A DNA stretch of 6,069 nucleotides from Bacteroidia bacterium (lineage in GTDB: Bacteria; Bacteroidota; Bacteroidia; Bacteroidales; GCA-2748055), in assembly GCA_030596245.1 (NCBI GenBank), contig JAUVKN010000262.1, forward strand, positions 1 through 6,069, written 5' to 3'. Shown here in pieces: positions 6,053-6,069 of this stretch (the first letter of the stretch is position 1; each line of letters starts with the position of its first letter). The position numbers were made by a program, and so were the translations under genes. Under the pieces are notes generated by a model. It made no database searches. It was not told the DNA's origin and saw only the letters and a program-made list of their open reading frames with translations.

Positions 6053-6069
6053 GAGTTTATAGAAACATC

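Overview
The window looks like chromosomal DNA from a member of the Bacteroidota. The partial gene at the left edge carries the C-terminal hallmarks of DUF4301, a family I know almost only from that phylum. The start codons lack convincing Shine-Dalgarno sequences. The intergenic stretches are AT-rich and hold candidates for the Bacteroidota-type -7 element (TAnnTTTG). All family names come from recognising motifs by eye; no database search was run.

Layout, left to right. Positions 2-463 (+) hold the 3' end of a DUF4301 gene. Positions 483-1835 (-) encode a 450-residue secreted, probably lipid-anchored right-handed beta-helix protein of unknown function. It lies 12 bp downstream of, and is probably cotranscribed with, a 330-residue outer-membrane porin of the phosphate-selective OprO/OprP type at 1848-2840 (-). 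A 187-bp AT-rich divergent promoter region (2841-3027) separates the porin from a PhoB/OmpR-type response regulator at 3028-3729 (+). This region contains four hexamers at exact 11-bp spacing that resemble a Pho box, plus two perfect odd-centred palindromes. Converging on the regulator from the right is a 754-residue PiT-type phosphate permease fused to a C-terminal PhoU-like helical domain at 3757-6021 (-). A good -7 promoter match sits just upstream of the permease.

Taken together, 483-6021 reads as a phosphate-acquisition neighbourhood. The porin would pass phosphate or other anions across the outer membrane, the PiT-PhoU fusion would move it across the inner membrane, and the response regulator would control at least the divergent porin/beta-helix operon. 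The role of the beta-helix lipoprotein is the main unknown. The phosphate assignment is an inference from family identity plus adjacency. No sensor kinase (PhoR), Pst transporter or phosphatase is in the window. I found no RNA genes, mobile elements, CRISPR arrays or broken genes. Every gap between genes is 187 bp or shorter.
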